Shown here one piece after another: positions 1 through 6,889 of a DNA stretch of 64,000 nt. The stretch lies in assembly GCF_004353925.1 (NCBI RefSeq), contig NZ_SMOK01000039.1, positions 62,001 through 126,000 on the forward strand. The letters run 5' to 3'. The notes beneath the pieces were generated by a model. It was not told the DNA's origin, did no database searches, and saw only the letters and a list, made by a program, of their open reading frames with translations. The translations under genes were made by a program, and so were the position numbers. This stretch comes from Pseudomonas sp. H9. GTDB lineage: Bacteria > Pseudomonadota > Gammaproteobacteria > Pseudomonadales > Pseudomonadaceae. The stretch's first letter is position 1; every line of letters starts with the position of its first letter.

Positions 1-412
1 GGGTAGCGCTGTGCTTTGGCGTCACCAGCAAGCGCGGCTGAGCGTTGAAGCGGCTTTTGCCATCAAGCAACGCCTGCAGGCCGGTACGTTTACCGTCGGC
101 CTGTACAGCGCCGATGATTGCCGAGGTCTGCTCGGCAGCGTCTTCCAGTTTGGCTACACCGCAAGCGACGATGACCGCTTTGGCACGGGCATAGATAGCC
201 TGGCAGGCCTTGGTGATTGCCGCATCGGCACCGAACGCAGCAATGGCTTCCCGCTCGCTGGTGATCAGCACCAGGTCGTTGGCCTTGGCGCTGGCCGTCG
301 GGCCTTCGGTGAAGGTGTCGACCAGACCGATGATCGAAGAAGAAGGCAGCGCGATGGAACGTGCGCCGGTGTCGACGTTGGTTACGGTAACGCCGTGGAA
401 GAATCCACTCAT
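1..412 (-). CDS. Tail sheath protein, N-terminal part (cut by window edge)
   Basis: The first 137 codons of a contractile tail sheath protein (P2 gpFI family), running off the window. The N-terminus begins MSGFFHGVTVTNVDTGAR and continues with a segment about avoiding and resolving integer indices (SSSIIGLVDTF, ITSEREAIAAFG) that is typical of this family. The ATG at 412 is preceded by TGGAG about eight bases upstream. The sheath surrounds the tube and contracts to drive it through the target envelope. It is the first gene after the terminator that follows the fibre chaperone, so it probably has its own promoter or depends on read-through. Confidence 0.85.
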   Translation of the reverse strand, partial: MSGFFHGVTVTNVDTGARSIALPSSSIIGLVDTFTEGPTASAKANDLVLITSEREAIAAFGADAAITKACQAIYARAKAVIVACGVAKLEDAAEQTSAIIGAVQADGKRTGLQALLDGKSRFNAQPRLLVTPKHSAT

Positions 413-433
413 AGATAAATCTCCAGAAATGCG

Positions 434-456
434 AAGGCCCCGGAGTGCGGGGCCTT
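434..456. other. Perfect hairpin upstream of the sheath gene
   Basis: AAGGCCCCG (434-442) pairs exactly with CGGGGCCTT (448-456) around a five-base loop. It lies between the chaperone terminator and the sheath ribosome binding site. The flanks are only weakly T-rich on either strand, so it may be a second terminator or a structure in the sheath 5' leader. Confidence 0.5.
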
Positions 457-474
457 GAGAGGGTGAAGCAGGAA

Positions 475-500
475 AGAAAACGCCCCGGCGGTGCGGGGCG
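475..500 (-). terminator. Rho-independent terminator after the fibre chaperone gene
   Basis: On the minus strand, CGCCCCG (500-494) pairs with CGGGGCG (487-481) and is followed by TTTTCTTTCC. It starts directly at the stop codon of the fibre chaperone gene, so transcription of the baseplate/fibre block should largely end here before the sheath gene. Confidence 0.75.
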
Positions 501-935
501 TTAATAGGTGTGCTCGGCGGTCCAGGGCGGCGCCTCCGGGCGGTATTGAGAGTCGGGAAAAAGCTCAGACTGGGGCCAGTCGCGCAAGGCTTGCACATAA
601 TCCAGAAGCTCACCGGACTGGGCAGGGGTCAGGGTTGTAGGTCGAGCTGAATCCACCTCGTCTCGGTGTCGCTCACGCAGCCAGCGAACGCTTTCGACTG
701 CACTATCGCGCCAGCTACGCTCGATGGCGATTAATTGCTCAGCAGTCAGTTGTGGCGGTTCAATCAGAATCGGATAGCCGTCTTTGTCACTCGAAATTCG
801 CAGCCCCATGGGCTGACCCGCTAAAAGCTCTGCATGATGCTCCTGTGTTATATGCACTGCATCCACTGGAATCTGCTCTCCCGAATGGACGGATTCACTG
901 TAGAAACCGCCCGTTGTTTTGCTAAAAAAAATCAT
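501..935 (-). CDS. Tail fibre assembly chaperone (P2 gpG-like)
   Basis: 144 residues. It follows the tail fibre gene and has the organisation of the phage tail assembly chaperone family: an N-terminal MIFFSKTTGGFYS strand region, then a helical segment around residues 64-92 (LTAEQLIAIERSWRDSAVES) and a Trp/Pro-rich tail (DWPQSELFPDSQYRPEAPPW). Such proteins help the fibre tip fold and trimerise and are usually matched to their own fibre. The ATG at 935 has AAGGTGAG upstream. An 85-bp gap separates it from the fibre gene, and a terminator follows at once. Assignment rests on position plus sequence character. Confidence 0.8.
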   Translation of the reverse strand: MIFFSKTTGGFYSESVHSGEQIPVDAVHITQEHHAELLAGQPMGLRISSDKDGYPILIEPPQLTAEQLIAIERSWRDSAVESVRWLRERHRDEVDSARPTTLTPAQSGELLDYVQALRDWPQSELFPDSQYRPEAPPWTAEHTY

Positions 936-1020
936 GTGCTCACCTTGAGTTCACAGCCCACCGGTAATCAAAGCCGGTTCAGTAGACTTGTTTAGTTCGA
1001 CGCTCCCTCTACCCTTGCGA

Positions 1021-3105
1021 TCAATAACCGATGGCAAACAAGTAAATAGCATCACCGCCTGTTGCCAACTGGCTAGCGATAGCAGCAGACGTATATCCAG
1101 CATTGGGGTGCGCTCCACACGCGTACATGCTCGATCCAGAAGCAGAAGCATCATTGCTTGCGAACACACGGAAAACGCTGTTAGGGAAAGTCAATGGATA
1201 GGTCCACGTTCCAAATCCATTGGTAGTGCCTGCTGTCCCCCACTGAAGAATCACCCCCCCGAGCCATGTCGGAAAAACGATGAAACCGTTAGCAGCCAAA
1301 GAGACAGAAAAACCCAAACGCTGCTTTCTCGGCGTAACGATTGTGGTGTCATCCAAGCCAGCATTTACCTGTGCCTGGGTCGCTATCTTGGCCCAGCCAA
1401 ACGCAGTCTCTGTCGCCTGAGTTACTACCTTTCCAATCGCTTGGAACACCCGCAGCGGCGTCATCCACTTGACGTTATCAGTGCCAACCTCAGCATCGCT
1501 CTGTGAAGCTTTGTCGCTGGTTGCGACTTTGGCCGCAATCGCATTGGTGATGGTCACCGCAAAGTTGGAATCGTTGCCCAACGCTGCCGCCAACTCTTTC
1601 AGTGTGTCCAGTGAACCCGGCGCCGCATCCACCAGCGCGGCAACCGCCGCCTGAACGAACGCCGTCGTGGCCAATTGAGTAGTGTTGGTACCCTTGGCCG
1701 CTGTGGGTGCACTGGGCGTGCCACGAAAGGCAGGAGAGTCAACCACTCCGATGTCATTCCACTCCGACCAAACGCCCTCATAGCAACCTCGGGTGTACAG
1801 CCGCCCAGTGTTGTAAACCATGTATTGCTGGGTGATGATTGCGGCAGACGCCGCTTGAACAAACAGCGTGCCTGCCAGGGCTACGGGGTAACGCAGCGCC
1901 AAACTTGTATTGGCGCTTGCCCGCTGACCGAAGCTGCCCGGTGTAACCATTGTGTCGAGATTGATACCCGCCCCAATATTCGTTCCGTTAACCCCGCTAG
2001 CGCCCCACCCCACTGAACCCAGCAGCAAGTGCACAAACTCGGTGGTGGCCAACGTCGTGTTAGCAACTGCCAGTGCAGGTGTTGGACTTGTCGGCGTGCC
2101 AGTAAGCGCTGGACTTGCTAGCGGCGCCTTGAGAGTCAACGCCTGATCAATCTGAGTTTTGGTGTACACATCCGTCAGGCCATAACCCGCCACCGTAGTC
2201 GGGTTGGTCGCAGCAACAACACGCCCGTATGCATCCACTGCAACGCTGCGGTATGTCCCAGCCAGCACACCCGTACGCCCAAACGCCATTTCGTAAGTCA
2301 GCGCTGAAACGCCTAGTGTGACGGGCCCATCGGCCACCAGCTGCCAGGCACTGTCAGCATTGACCGTGCCCTTCTCCACCAAAACCAACATCCCGGGCGT
2401 CACCTTGGCGCTCGTGTCGGCATCACTACAACGCGTCCAGGCGCCACCCGCAACCACCAGATACAGGCCATTTTCCTTGCCTGCTGCCTGATTTTTCACC
2501 AACACCCGTGCACCAGCGGTCAACGCGACACCATCGACTGTCTGCAGTCCGCTCAGGGTGACTGCTGCGGTGGTGGCCACCAGCACCGAATGCTTGAAAT
2601 CCTGCTTGGCCAGTTCCTCGGTGACCCACTCGCGGGTCGCCAGCACCACGCTCGGATCAATCTTGAGCTGCACATTACTGGCGCTACTCACCACCAGGTT
2701 CATCCGCACCACCTGAGTACGGCCTGATCCCTGATTGAGCAACGGCTTGTAGGTCGGTGCACAGTTGGCCACCGCTACCATGTCGCCGTCCGCGTCATAC
2801 AAGGCAATTTCGCGAATCCAGCGCCCGCCTACGTCCGCCGGGATCACCTGCTCAGCGACGATGACCGCACTGTCTTTGTCATCGACCTTGAGCTGATTGA
2901 GCGGTGCCCGGCGCCATTCATTGAGCAAGGCACGAGCGCCCGCATTGGGCATCGGCAGTGGCGGGTTTTCCATGCCTGACGGGTTGCCGTCACCGACGGC
3001 CATGTGGGTGATTTTCCAAGGGATACCCAACGCATCAGCGTTGGCCTGTTTCGCGGCGCCCACCGTGGTGAGAATCGCGTAAAACTGAGAAGTCTGATCG
3101 ACCAT
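1021..3105 (-). CDS. Tail fibre (receptor-binding) protein (P2 gpH-like)
   Basis: 694 residues. Residues 1-165 form the conserved baseplate-attachment region (phage tail-collar fibre type; starts MVDQTSQFYAILTTVGAAK, includes MAVGDGNPSG). The shaft carries two copies of a fibre repeat at about 331-360 (SPALTGTPTSPTP) and 457-486 (SPAFRGTPSAPTA), each ending LATTxFV. The last 90 residues (from about 605, FIVFPTWLGGVILQWG) look like the gp53-type fibre tip domain that binds the receptor. The start overlaps the gpI stop as TAATG, so the two are translationally coupled. The tip decides which strains are killed and is expected to vary between relatives. Confidence 0.9.
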   Translation of the reverse strand: MVDQTSQFYAILTTVGAAKQANADALGIPWKITHMAVGDGNPSGMENPPLPMPNAGARALLNEWRRAPLNQLKVDDKDSAVIVAEQVIPADVGGRWIREIALYDADGDMVAVANCAPTYKPLLNQGSGRTQVVRMNLVVSSASNVQLKIDPSVVLATREWVTEELAKQDFKHSVLVATTAAVTLSGLQTVDGVALTAGARVLVKNQAAGKENGLYLVVAGGAWTRCSDADTSAKVTPGMLVLVEKGTVNADSAWQLVADGPVTLGVSALTYEMAFGRTGVLAGTYRSVAVDAYGRVVAATNPTTVAGYGLTDVYTKTQIDQALTLKAPLASPALTGTPTSPTPALAVANTTLATTEFVHLLLGSVGWGASGVNGTNIGAGINLDTMVTPGSFGQRASANTSLALRYPVALAGTLFVQAASAAIITQQYMVYNTGRLYTRGCYEGVWSEWNDIGVVDSPAFRGTPSAPTAAKGTNTTQLATTAFVQAAVAALVDAAPGSLDTLKELAAALGNDSNFAVTITNAIAAKVATSDKASQSDAEVGTDNVKWMTPLRVFQAIGKVVTQATETAFGWAKIATQAQVNAGLDDTTIVTPRKQRLGFSVSLAANGFIVFPTWLGGVILQWGTAGTTNGFGTWTYPLTFPNSVFRVFASNDASASGSSMYACGAHPNAGYTSAAIASQLATGGDAIYLFAIGY

Positions 3106-3707
3106 TAGTAGATGTCCATAAAGTCTATGGTGTGTTCTCGCCCCCCACGCCCGATGCTGCCGGTAGTGACAATGTCAACGGCTGCAGGCGGGTAGATGTC
3201 GAGCGTGTCTCCGTCCTGGATGGCGCCACCCAGGTAGATGGCTCCGGCGGTTTCCAGGCTGATGACCAGCCCGGTCATGTGTCTGCTGACAGGTCTGGCG
3301 TCATCGATCAGCCAGGTCAGCTCTTGGTAGGTTTCTTCGCTGATCCCGGCGTCTGAAACACCGATCTTCAACGCAAAAGTGCCGGGCACACCCTGAGGCT
3401 GAGTCTGAAACCACTCTTGAACCTCAATCAGGTAGCCGAAAGGCTCGACTACCCGGCGCAAGGCACCGATGGTGCCTTTGTGGGCATGCACGTTGAACGC
3501 CGAGCGAATCACCGAGCGTTTGATGCTCTCGGACCAGGCCTCGTCCCAGTGGTCCACCGACCATGCCCATGCCAGCTGGTGCAACAAGTGAGGCGGACAG
3601 GTGTCCGGGTTGTATAGGGCATGCAAAGGAATCTCGGTGATTTCAGCACCCGCTGCCTCAACGGCGCGTTCGAGTTCAGTGCTGTTGAGCGGGAGCAAGC
3701 TGTTCAT
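3105..3707 (-). CDS. Baseplate tail protein I (P2 gpI-like)
   Basis: 200 residues from the ATG at 3707. An in-frame GTG at 3716 would add three residues but has no spaced Shine-Dalgarno, whereas GGGGTGG lies at a suitable distance from the ATG. The protein has the family's N-terminal LPLNSTELERAVEAAGAEI and the central LLHQLAWAWSVDHWDEAWSE region seen in tail protein I. gpI joins gpJ at the baseplate edge, where the fibres attach. It sits between gpJ (upstream, one base apart at this start) and the fibre gene (TAATG overlap). Confidence 0.88.
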   Translation of the reverse strand: MNSLLPLNSTELERAVEAAGAEITEIPLHALYNPDTCPPHLLHQLAWAWSVDHWDEAWSESIKRSVIRSAFNVHAHKGTIGALRRVVEPFGYLIEVQEWFQTQPQGVPGTFALKIGVSDAGISEETYQELTWLIDDARPVSRHMTGLVISLETAGAIYLGGAIQDGDTLDIYPPAAVDIVTTGSIGRGGREHTIDFMDIY

Positions 3708-3708
3708 G

Positions 3709-4590
3709 TCAGCCACCCCGCGTCACGGTAATCGCTTCACACCAGGCAGCTTGCGCCAACGTTGGCCGAATGTCGGACCAGCCATTCAGGTCGACCCGGC
3801 TGACGCCATTGATATGCAGCTGAGCGTCCACCCCTGAGCGTGCGACCTCAACGCCCAGGCGTCGCCGCGGATTGACCCACGCCTGCAGACGGCGCTTGCA
3901 CTCAGCCAGGGTGGCTTCGATTTCCGGCCCATTGCCGCTCATGTGCACCACGGCATCGATGCGGTACGGCAAAATCTCTGCGCTCTGTACCGTCAGGCGA
4001 TCGGCCACGGGGCGCACATCATCGTCGTTGAGCGCTGCACGCACGGTTTCCAGCAGTGGCGCCTCTGCCGTGCCATTACCTTCCAGCGCCAGCACCGTCA
4101 CCACCACTACCGCAGGTGACGGGCTCTGCGCAGTGGCATCGGCCACCTGCCCCGAAGCATTGCGGGCATGCAGGATGTAGCTGTTGCGTGGCCCGGCGGT
4201 AGTCAACCCTTCGTAAACCAGTTGGATACGCTCACGCAGCGCATCGTCTTCCTCAAGCACTTGCGGGGTTGGCGGCACGGTATTCGAGTCCTGAGACTGA
4301 ACCACCAACCGCTGCAGGTGAACATTGGCTGCCAAGTGGTCAAGATCTGTGCCTTGCGCATAAGCCAGCAACAACGACTTGGCGGCATCGTTGACGCGCG
4401 CTCGGTTGAGCAGTTTGCGATAAGCACCGACTTCCAACAGCTTGGTCACCGGATCGCTCTCGAGCAGTGCGTCCCAGTTGTCCCCCATGTGCGAGCGGAA
4501 AGCCGCCAGGTCCTCCTGGAAGATGTCTTCGAAATCGAGGTCTTCCAATACCTGCGGCGCGGGCAGCGCCGAAAGATCCTGACTGCTCAT
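3709..4590 (-). CDS. Baseplate assembly protein J (P2 gpJ-like)
   Basis: 293 residues. The N-terminus contains the family signature PxVLEDLDFEDIFQEDLA and the middle contains GTDLDHLAANVHLQRLVV, typical of gpJ / Mu gp47-type wedge proteins. It builds the baseplate ring together with gpW and gpI. The ATG overlaps the gpW stop by four bases (ATGA), so the two are probably translated together. Length is usual for the family. Confidence 0.9.
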   Translation of the reverse strand: MSSQDLSALPAPQVLEDLDFEDIFQEDLAAFRSHMGDNWDALLESDPVTKLLEVGAYRKLLNRARVNDAAKSLLLAYAQGTDLDHLAANVHLQRLVVQSQDSNTVPPTPQVLEEDDALRERIQLVYEGLTTAGPRNSYILHARNASGQVADATAQSPSPAVVVVTVLALEGNGTAEAPLLETVRAALNDDDVRPVADRLTVQSAEILPYRIDAVVHMSGNGPEIEATLAECKRRLQAWVNPRRRLGVEVARSGVDAQLHINGVSRVDLNGWSDIRPTLAQAAWCEAITVTRGG

Positions 4591-4913
4591 GCCGTCACCT
4601 CCAGCGTCTGGTTATCACCCAGATACTGGCCGCTGAGCTGCAGGGTGATCTGCCCGCCTACCACGGCCAGCACCCTAACCCGTTCCAGTTTCAGGCGTGG
4701 CTCCCAACGGCTGAGGGACCTTGCCACCTCAGCCTGCACCGCACTTTTCCAACCGTCATTGACGGGTAAGTCGACAAAGCGCCGTAGCGCGCTGCCATAA
4801 GCCGGGCGCATGCGGCGACTGCCCAGCGGGGTGGTAAGAATGTCTTCTATGGATTGGCGCACATGCTCGATGCCCGACAGCGAGGCACCGGTCCGGCGAT
4901 TCACTCCGATCAT
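4587..4913 (-). CDS. Baseplate wedge protein W (gpW / gp25 family)
   Basis: 108 residues of the gp25/GPW family: MIGVNRRTGASLSGIEHVRQSI, then LTTPLGSRRMRPAYGS with the conserved Arg-Pro-x-Tyr-Gly motif, then a C-terminal LxxVRVLAV strand. It links the spike hub to the sheath in the baseplate. GGAG lies eight bases before the ATG at 4913. A strong terminator (4956-4979) stands between gpV and this gene, so its expression relative to the spike may be lowered. Confidence 0.9.
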   Translation of the reverse strand: MIGVNRRTGASLSGIEHVRQSIEDILTTPLGSRRMRPAYGSALRRFVDLPVNDGWKSAVQAEVARSLSRWEPRLKLERVRVLAVVGGQITLQLSGQYLGDNQTLEVTA

Positions 4914-4955
4914 CGGGTTACTCCTTCATTAGCGTGGACATGGTTTCTCCAGGCA

Positions 4956-4979
4956 TAAAAAAGCCCGCGTTGGCGGGCT
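4956..4979 (-). terminator. Rho-independent terminator between gpV and gpW
   Basis: On the minus strand AGCCCGC (4979-4973) and GCGGGCT (4968-4962) form a seven-pair stem with a CAAC loop, followed by a run of T. It lies five bases beyond the gpV stop, inside what is otherwise a continuous tail operon. Confidence 0.8.
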
Positions 4980-4983
4980 GGGT

Positions 4984-5544
4984 TCAGTGCTTGTGGTTGG
5001 CGGTATTGCCAGCGGTGTCAATGATTTTTCCACCCCCGAGAATATCGCCGGTAACGCGTAACGCCCCGTTGATCTGGACTTCGCCAGTCAAGGAAATGTG
5101 CGAGGCTTTGGCATTGATGGAATCGGCAGTCACCACTGCCGAACTGCCACCGACCTTGAGGTTCAAGGTGCCACCGGGCAGATCGATGGTGTAGCTGCTG
5201 GCCTGCCAGTCGTAGATCAGCGAACCACCGTCGTCAAAGCGCCAGACCGCGACGTGGTCGCGATTGTCCGGCTGATCGCCAGCGCTGCCATACAGGCCCG
5301 GCACAAAGGTGCCTTGGGCAGGTTCGCCGCTCGAGCTGAGCAAAACGCCTTGTTCTCCCAGACTGGGTGAGCGCCAATGCCGCGCCTTGCCTGCAGCCTG
5401 GCTGTGCCAGCGTACCCAGGCGCTGGTCCAACCGGCACCGTCGGATACTCGTACCTTTGCCGCAGCAAGGTCGACACCCACCACCCGGCAAGGAATGATC
5501 AACGTTGCCAGCATTCGGTCATGGGCAGCACTGACGTAGTTCAT
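4984..5544 (-). CDS. Baseplate spike protein V (P2 gpV-like)
   Basis: 186 residues. The N-terminal OB-fold part (about 20-95) is followed by beta-helix-forming sequence (about 115-175, with LNLKVGGSSAV and VTGDILGGGKI). The protein ends in HKH (residues 184-186); a His-x-His at the extreme C-terminus is the iron-binding apex known from P2 gpV and related membrane-piercing spikes. The trimer tips the tube and pierces the outer membrane. ATG overlaps the stop of the upstream gene by four bases. Confidence 0.92.
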   Translation of the reverse strand: MNYVSAAHDRMLATLIIPCRVVGVDLAAAKVRVSDGAGWTSAWVRWHSQAAGKARHWRSPSLGEQGVLLSSSGEPAQGTFVPGLYGSAGDQPDNRDHVAVWRFDDGGSLIYDWQASSYTIDLPGGTLNLKVGGSSAVVTADSINAKASHISLTGEVQINGALRVTGDILGGGKIIDTAGNTANHKH

Positions 5545-6065
5545 GCCATGTCCTCCGGCGACTGGTAATTGCCTTCATGGCCAGGGCCAGTATCAGGGCT
5601 GAAGGCAAAGGCCAAGGGGCCCGGTTCATTGGGCCAAGGCCATTGCAGACTGCCCAGGTACAGGGCCTGCTCCCATTGCACGCGCCATTCGACCGCATCG
5701 GGCATAGCCGCAATGGGAATAACCGGCAGCGCTTCTACCAAGCGTGCTTCTTCGACGAAGTCCAGCCCCCAGAATTGCTTGCGCAGCAGCACAGCCACCT
5801 GGGCAGCCAATGTCACCGCTTGCGAGGGTGCTTGCAGGCTGGAACTATCGACCAGAATTCGTGCTTCGAAAGTCGCCATAATGCAGGAGCGACCATCGCC
5901 AGGATCGACACTCGGCTTAAGGCCGGTGATCGCATGAATGAGAGCTGGCAATGCCGGAGTTTGATTTTGATTTGCAGGCACATAGGCCTCAACCGTTTCA
6001 AACACAGGCAGTGCGAGCTTGACGCTGGCAGTGATGGCTTCATGCAAAGCCGTCAATTCGTTCAC
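5541..6065 (-). CDS. Tail-associated protein of unknown role, upstream of gpV
   Basis: 174 residues, starting with GTG at 6065 that overlaps the holin stop (GTGA) and ending in a four-base overlap with gpV. This is the position of PA0615 in P. aeruginosa R-pyocin clusters. I see no catalytic motif; there is a Pro/Trp-rich C-terminal part (LQWPWPNEPGPLAF). By position it could be a tail completion or terminator protein, since P2 has gpR and gpS before gpV, but sequence alone does not show this. Confidence 0.65.
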   Translation of the reverse strand: MNELTALHEAITASVKLALPVFETVEAYVPANQNQTPALPALIHAITGLKPSVDPGDGRSCIMATFEARILVDSSSLQAPSQAVTLAAQVAVLLRKQFWGLDFVEEARLVEALPVIPIAAMPDAVEWRVQWEQALYLGSLQWPWPNEPGPLAFAFSPDTGPGHEGNYQSPEDMA

Positions 6066-6418
6066 AATCGCTTCTCCTTGCAGGCTGAATCATCGCTGCC
6101 CTGCGCCTCTACTCCCAACCTACGCGCCGCCCATCGTTCATACAGCCCTATCGCCACATCAGCCCCCGCCATCGCGGTCAGGCACCCAAATGCACTGGCC
6201 GTCCAGATCGACATGCCGCTGGCATACAGCAGCATCACCGTGGACACGCCGCAGACCATGCAAGCTCCTGAACGCAATAGCAGGCGTCGTACCAGTGCCC
6301 AGCCCCGGGTGCCGGCTTTGTCGGCGCGCCACATTTCTCCGGAAAGGCCACCCAGCAAGGCCAGGATGATCACCAGCCAGATCGGCATTTCCAGTAACGT
6401 CTGTTGCTCGTTTGTCAC
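6062..6418 (-). CDS. Holin-like membrane protein (LydA / pyocin type)
   Basis: 118 residues starting at a GTG (6418) with AAGGAG correctly spaced. Three hydrophobic segments are visible: about 10-28 (PIWLVIILALLGGLSG), 45-68 (LLLRSGACMVCGVSTVMLLY) and 72-91 (IWTASAFGCLTAMAGADVA), ending in a charged tail. The N-terminus MTNEQQTLLEMP resembles the PA0614 holin of R-pyocins. It would open the inner membrane so that the endolysin can release tailocin particles. It is the first structural/lysis gene after the regulatory leader. Confidence 0.8.
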   Translation of the reverse strand: MTNEQQTLLEMPIWLVIILALLGGLSGEMWRADKAGTRGWALVRRLLLRSGACMVCGVSTVMLLYASGMSIWTASAFGCLTAMAGADVAIGLYERWAARRLGVEAQGSDDSACKEKRL

Positions 6419-6430
6419 TGTTCTGTCTCC

Positions 6431-6448
6431 TTATGCAAAGGCGCATAA
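6431..6448. promoter_or_regulatory. Candidate repressor operator at the holin RBS (TTATGC-N6-GCATAA)
   Basis: A perfect dyad, TTATGC (6431-6436), six bases, GCATAA (6443-6448). It has the same half-sites and spacing as the one inside the candidate tailocin promoter at 6730-6747. It lies just before the AAGGAG of the holin gene. Confidence 0.45.
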
Positions 6449-6457
6449 CATTGCGCC
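6440..6457 (-). other. Hairpin just upstream of the holin ribosome binding site
   Basis: GGCGCA (6440-6445) pairs with TGCGCC (6452-6457) around six bases. It overlaps one arm of the operator-like dyad and would sit 10 bases upstream of the Shine-Dalgarno in the transcript. Confidence 0.5.
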
Positions 6458-6467
6458 TGCCGCATGT

Positions 6468-6540
6468 GTTGTTGAACCGATTACTCGGCATTCCAAAAAG
6501 CCCGGTTCCCCAGGCTTTTCAGTAATGCGTTGTTGAACCG
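6468..6540. repeat. 12-bp direct repeat flanking the leader hairpin
   Basis: GTTGTTGAACCG occurs at 6468-6479 and again at 6529-6540, 61 bp apart, on either side of the terminator-like hairpin. No function is known to me. Confidence 0.6.
6491..6519 (-). terminator. Terminator-like hairpin (possible attenuator) in the tailocin leader
   Basis: On the minus strand AAAAGCCTGG pairs with CCGGGCTTTT (one G-U) across a GGAA tetraloop (6496-6519) and is followed by T and GG. It lies about 80 bases before the holin start and 210 bases after the candidate promoter, so any transcript from that promoter must pass it. Confidence 0.6.
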
Positions 6541-6726
6541 CCCGCCACGACTGGTGCACTGGACTGTTCCGCTTCATGTTGTTCCTCCGACCGCGGCCAC
6601 CTGCCCGCCGGATAACTGCTTGTGGTGCTTTACGCTGCACACCTGGGCCAGTTGCCAACCCTCTGAACCGTTCAGGCCGGTTCATCGCTGCCTTTGTCAC
6701 TACCGGTGATGACCGGCTTGAGACAA

Positions 6727-6755
6727 AGATTATGCATTGATGCATATGCAGTCAA
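6727..6755 (-). promoter_or_regulatory. Candidate tailocin promoter with operator in the spacer
   Basis: On the minus strand TTGACT (6755-6750) is followed after 17 bases by TAATCT (6732-6727), or after 15 bases by CATAAT (6734-6729). The dyad TTATGC-N6-GCATAT (6730-6747) fills the spacer and the -10, an arrangement suited to repression. The predicted start is near 6720. Confidence 0.5.
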
Positions 6756-6802
6756 TGCATTTGTGGAAATATTTATGCATGAGAAAATGCGCGTATGCAT
6801 GT
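6730..6802. promoter_or_regulatory. Operator-like cluster of ATGC/GCAT dyads
   Basis: Sites seen: TTATGC-N6-GCATAT (6730-6747), ATGC-N7-GCAT (6746-6760), TTATGC half-site (6773-6778) and ATGC-N6-GCAT (6787-6800). They share half-sites with the dyads at the repressor's own start (7616-7656). The adjacent S24 repressor is the obvious candidate ligand (inference). Confidence 0.5.
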
Positions 6803-6843
6803 AGTCCTTACGCCATGCGGTTCGTAGCGCTTTTGTTCAGGCG

Positions 6844-6870
6844 AAAAAAAAACCCGCCGAAGCGGGTTTT
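6844..6870 (-). terminator. Rho-independent terminator after the repressor gene
   Basis: On the minus strand AAAACCCGC (6870-6862) pairs with GCGGGTTTT (6857-6849) around TTCG and is followed by more T. This separates repressor transcription from the tailocin leader. Confidence 0.8.
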
Positions 6871-6889
6871 CTGATGATTCGATTGCGCT

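Larger units (their letters stand above)
6419..6889. other. 471-bp regulatory region between repressor and holin; no credible gene
   Basis: It contains, from high to low coordinate: the repressor terminator, a cluster of ATGC/GCAT half-sites with a candidate promoter, a roughly 300-base leader with a terminator-like hairpin, a short hairpin, and another dyad at the holin ribosome binding site. A 104-codon minus-strand reading frame (6431-6745) is Arg/Pro/Gly-rich, lacks family features and overlaps these signals, so it was not called. Confidence 0.7.

Noticed and set aside
6431..6745. 104-codon minus-strand frame between repressor and holin, considered as a PtrB- or PrtN-like gene
   Set aside because: No zinc-finger Cys pattern, no helix-turn-helix, strongly Arg/Gly-biased, and it overlaps promoter, hairpin and repeat signals.
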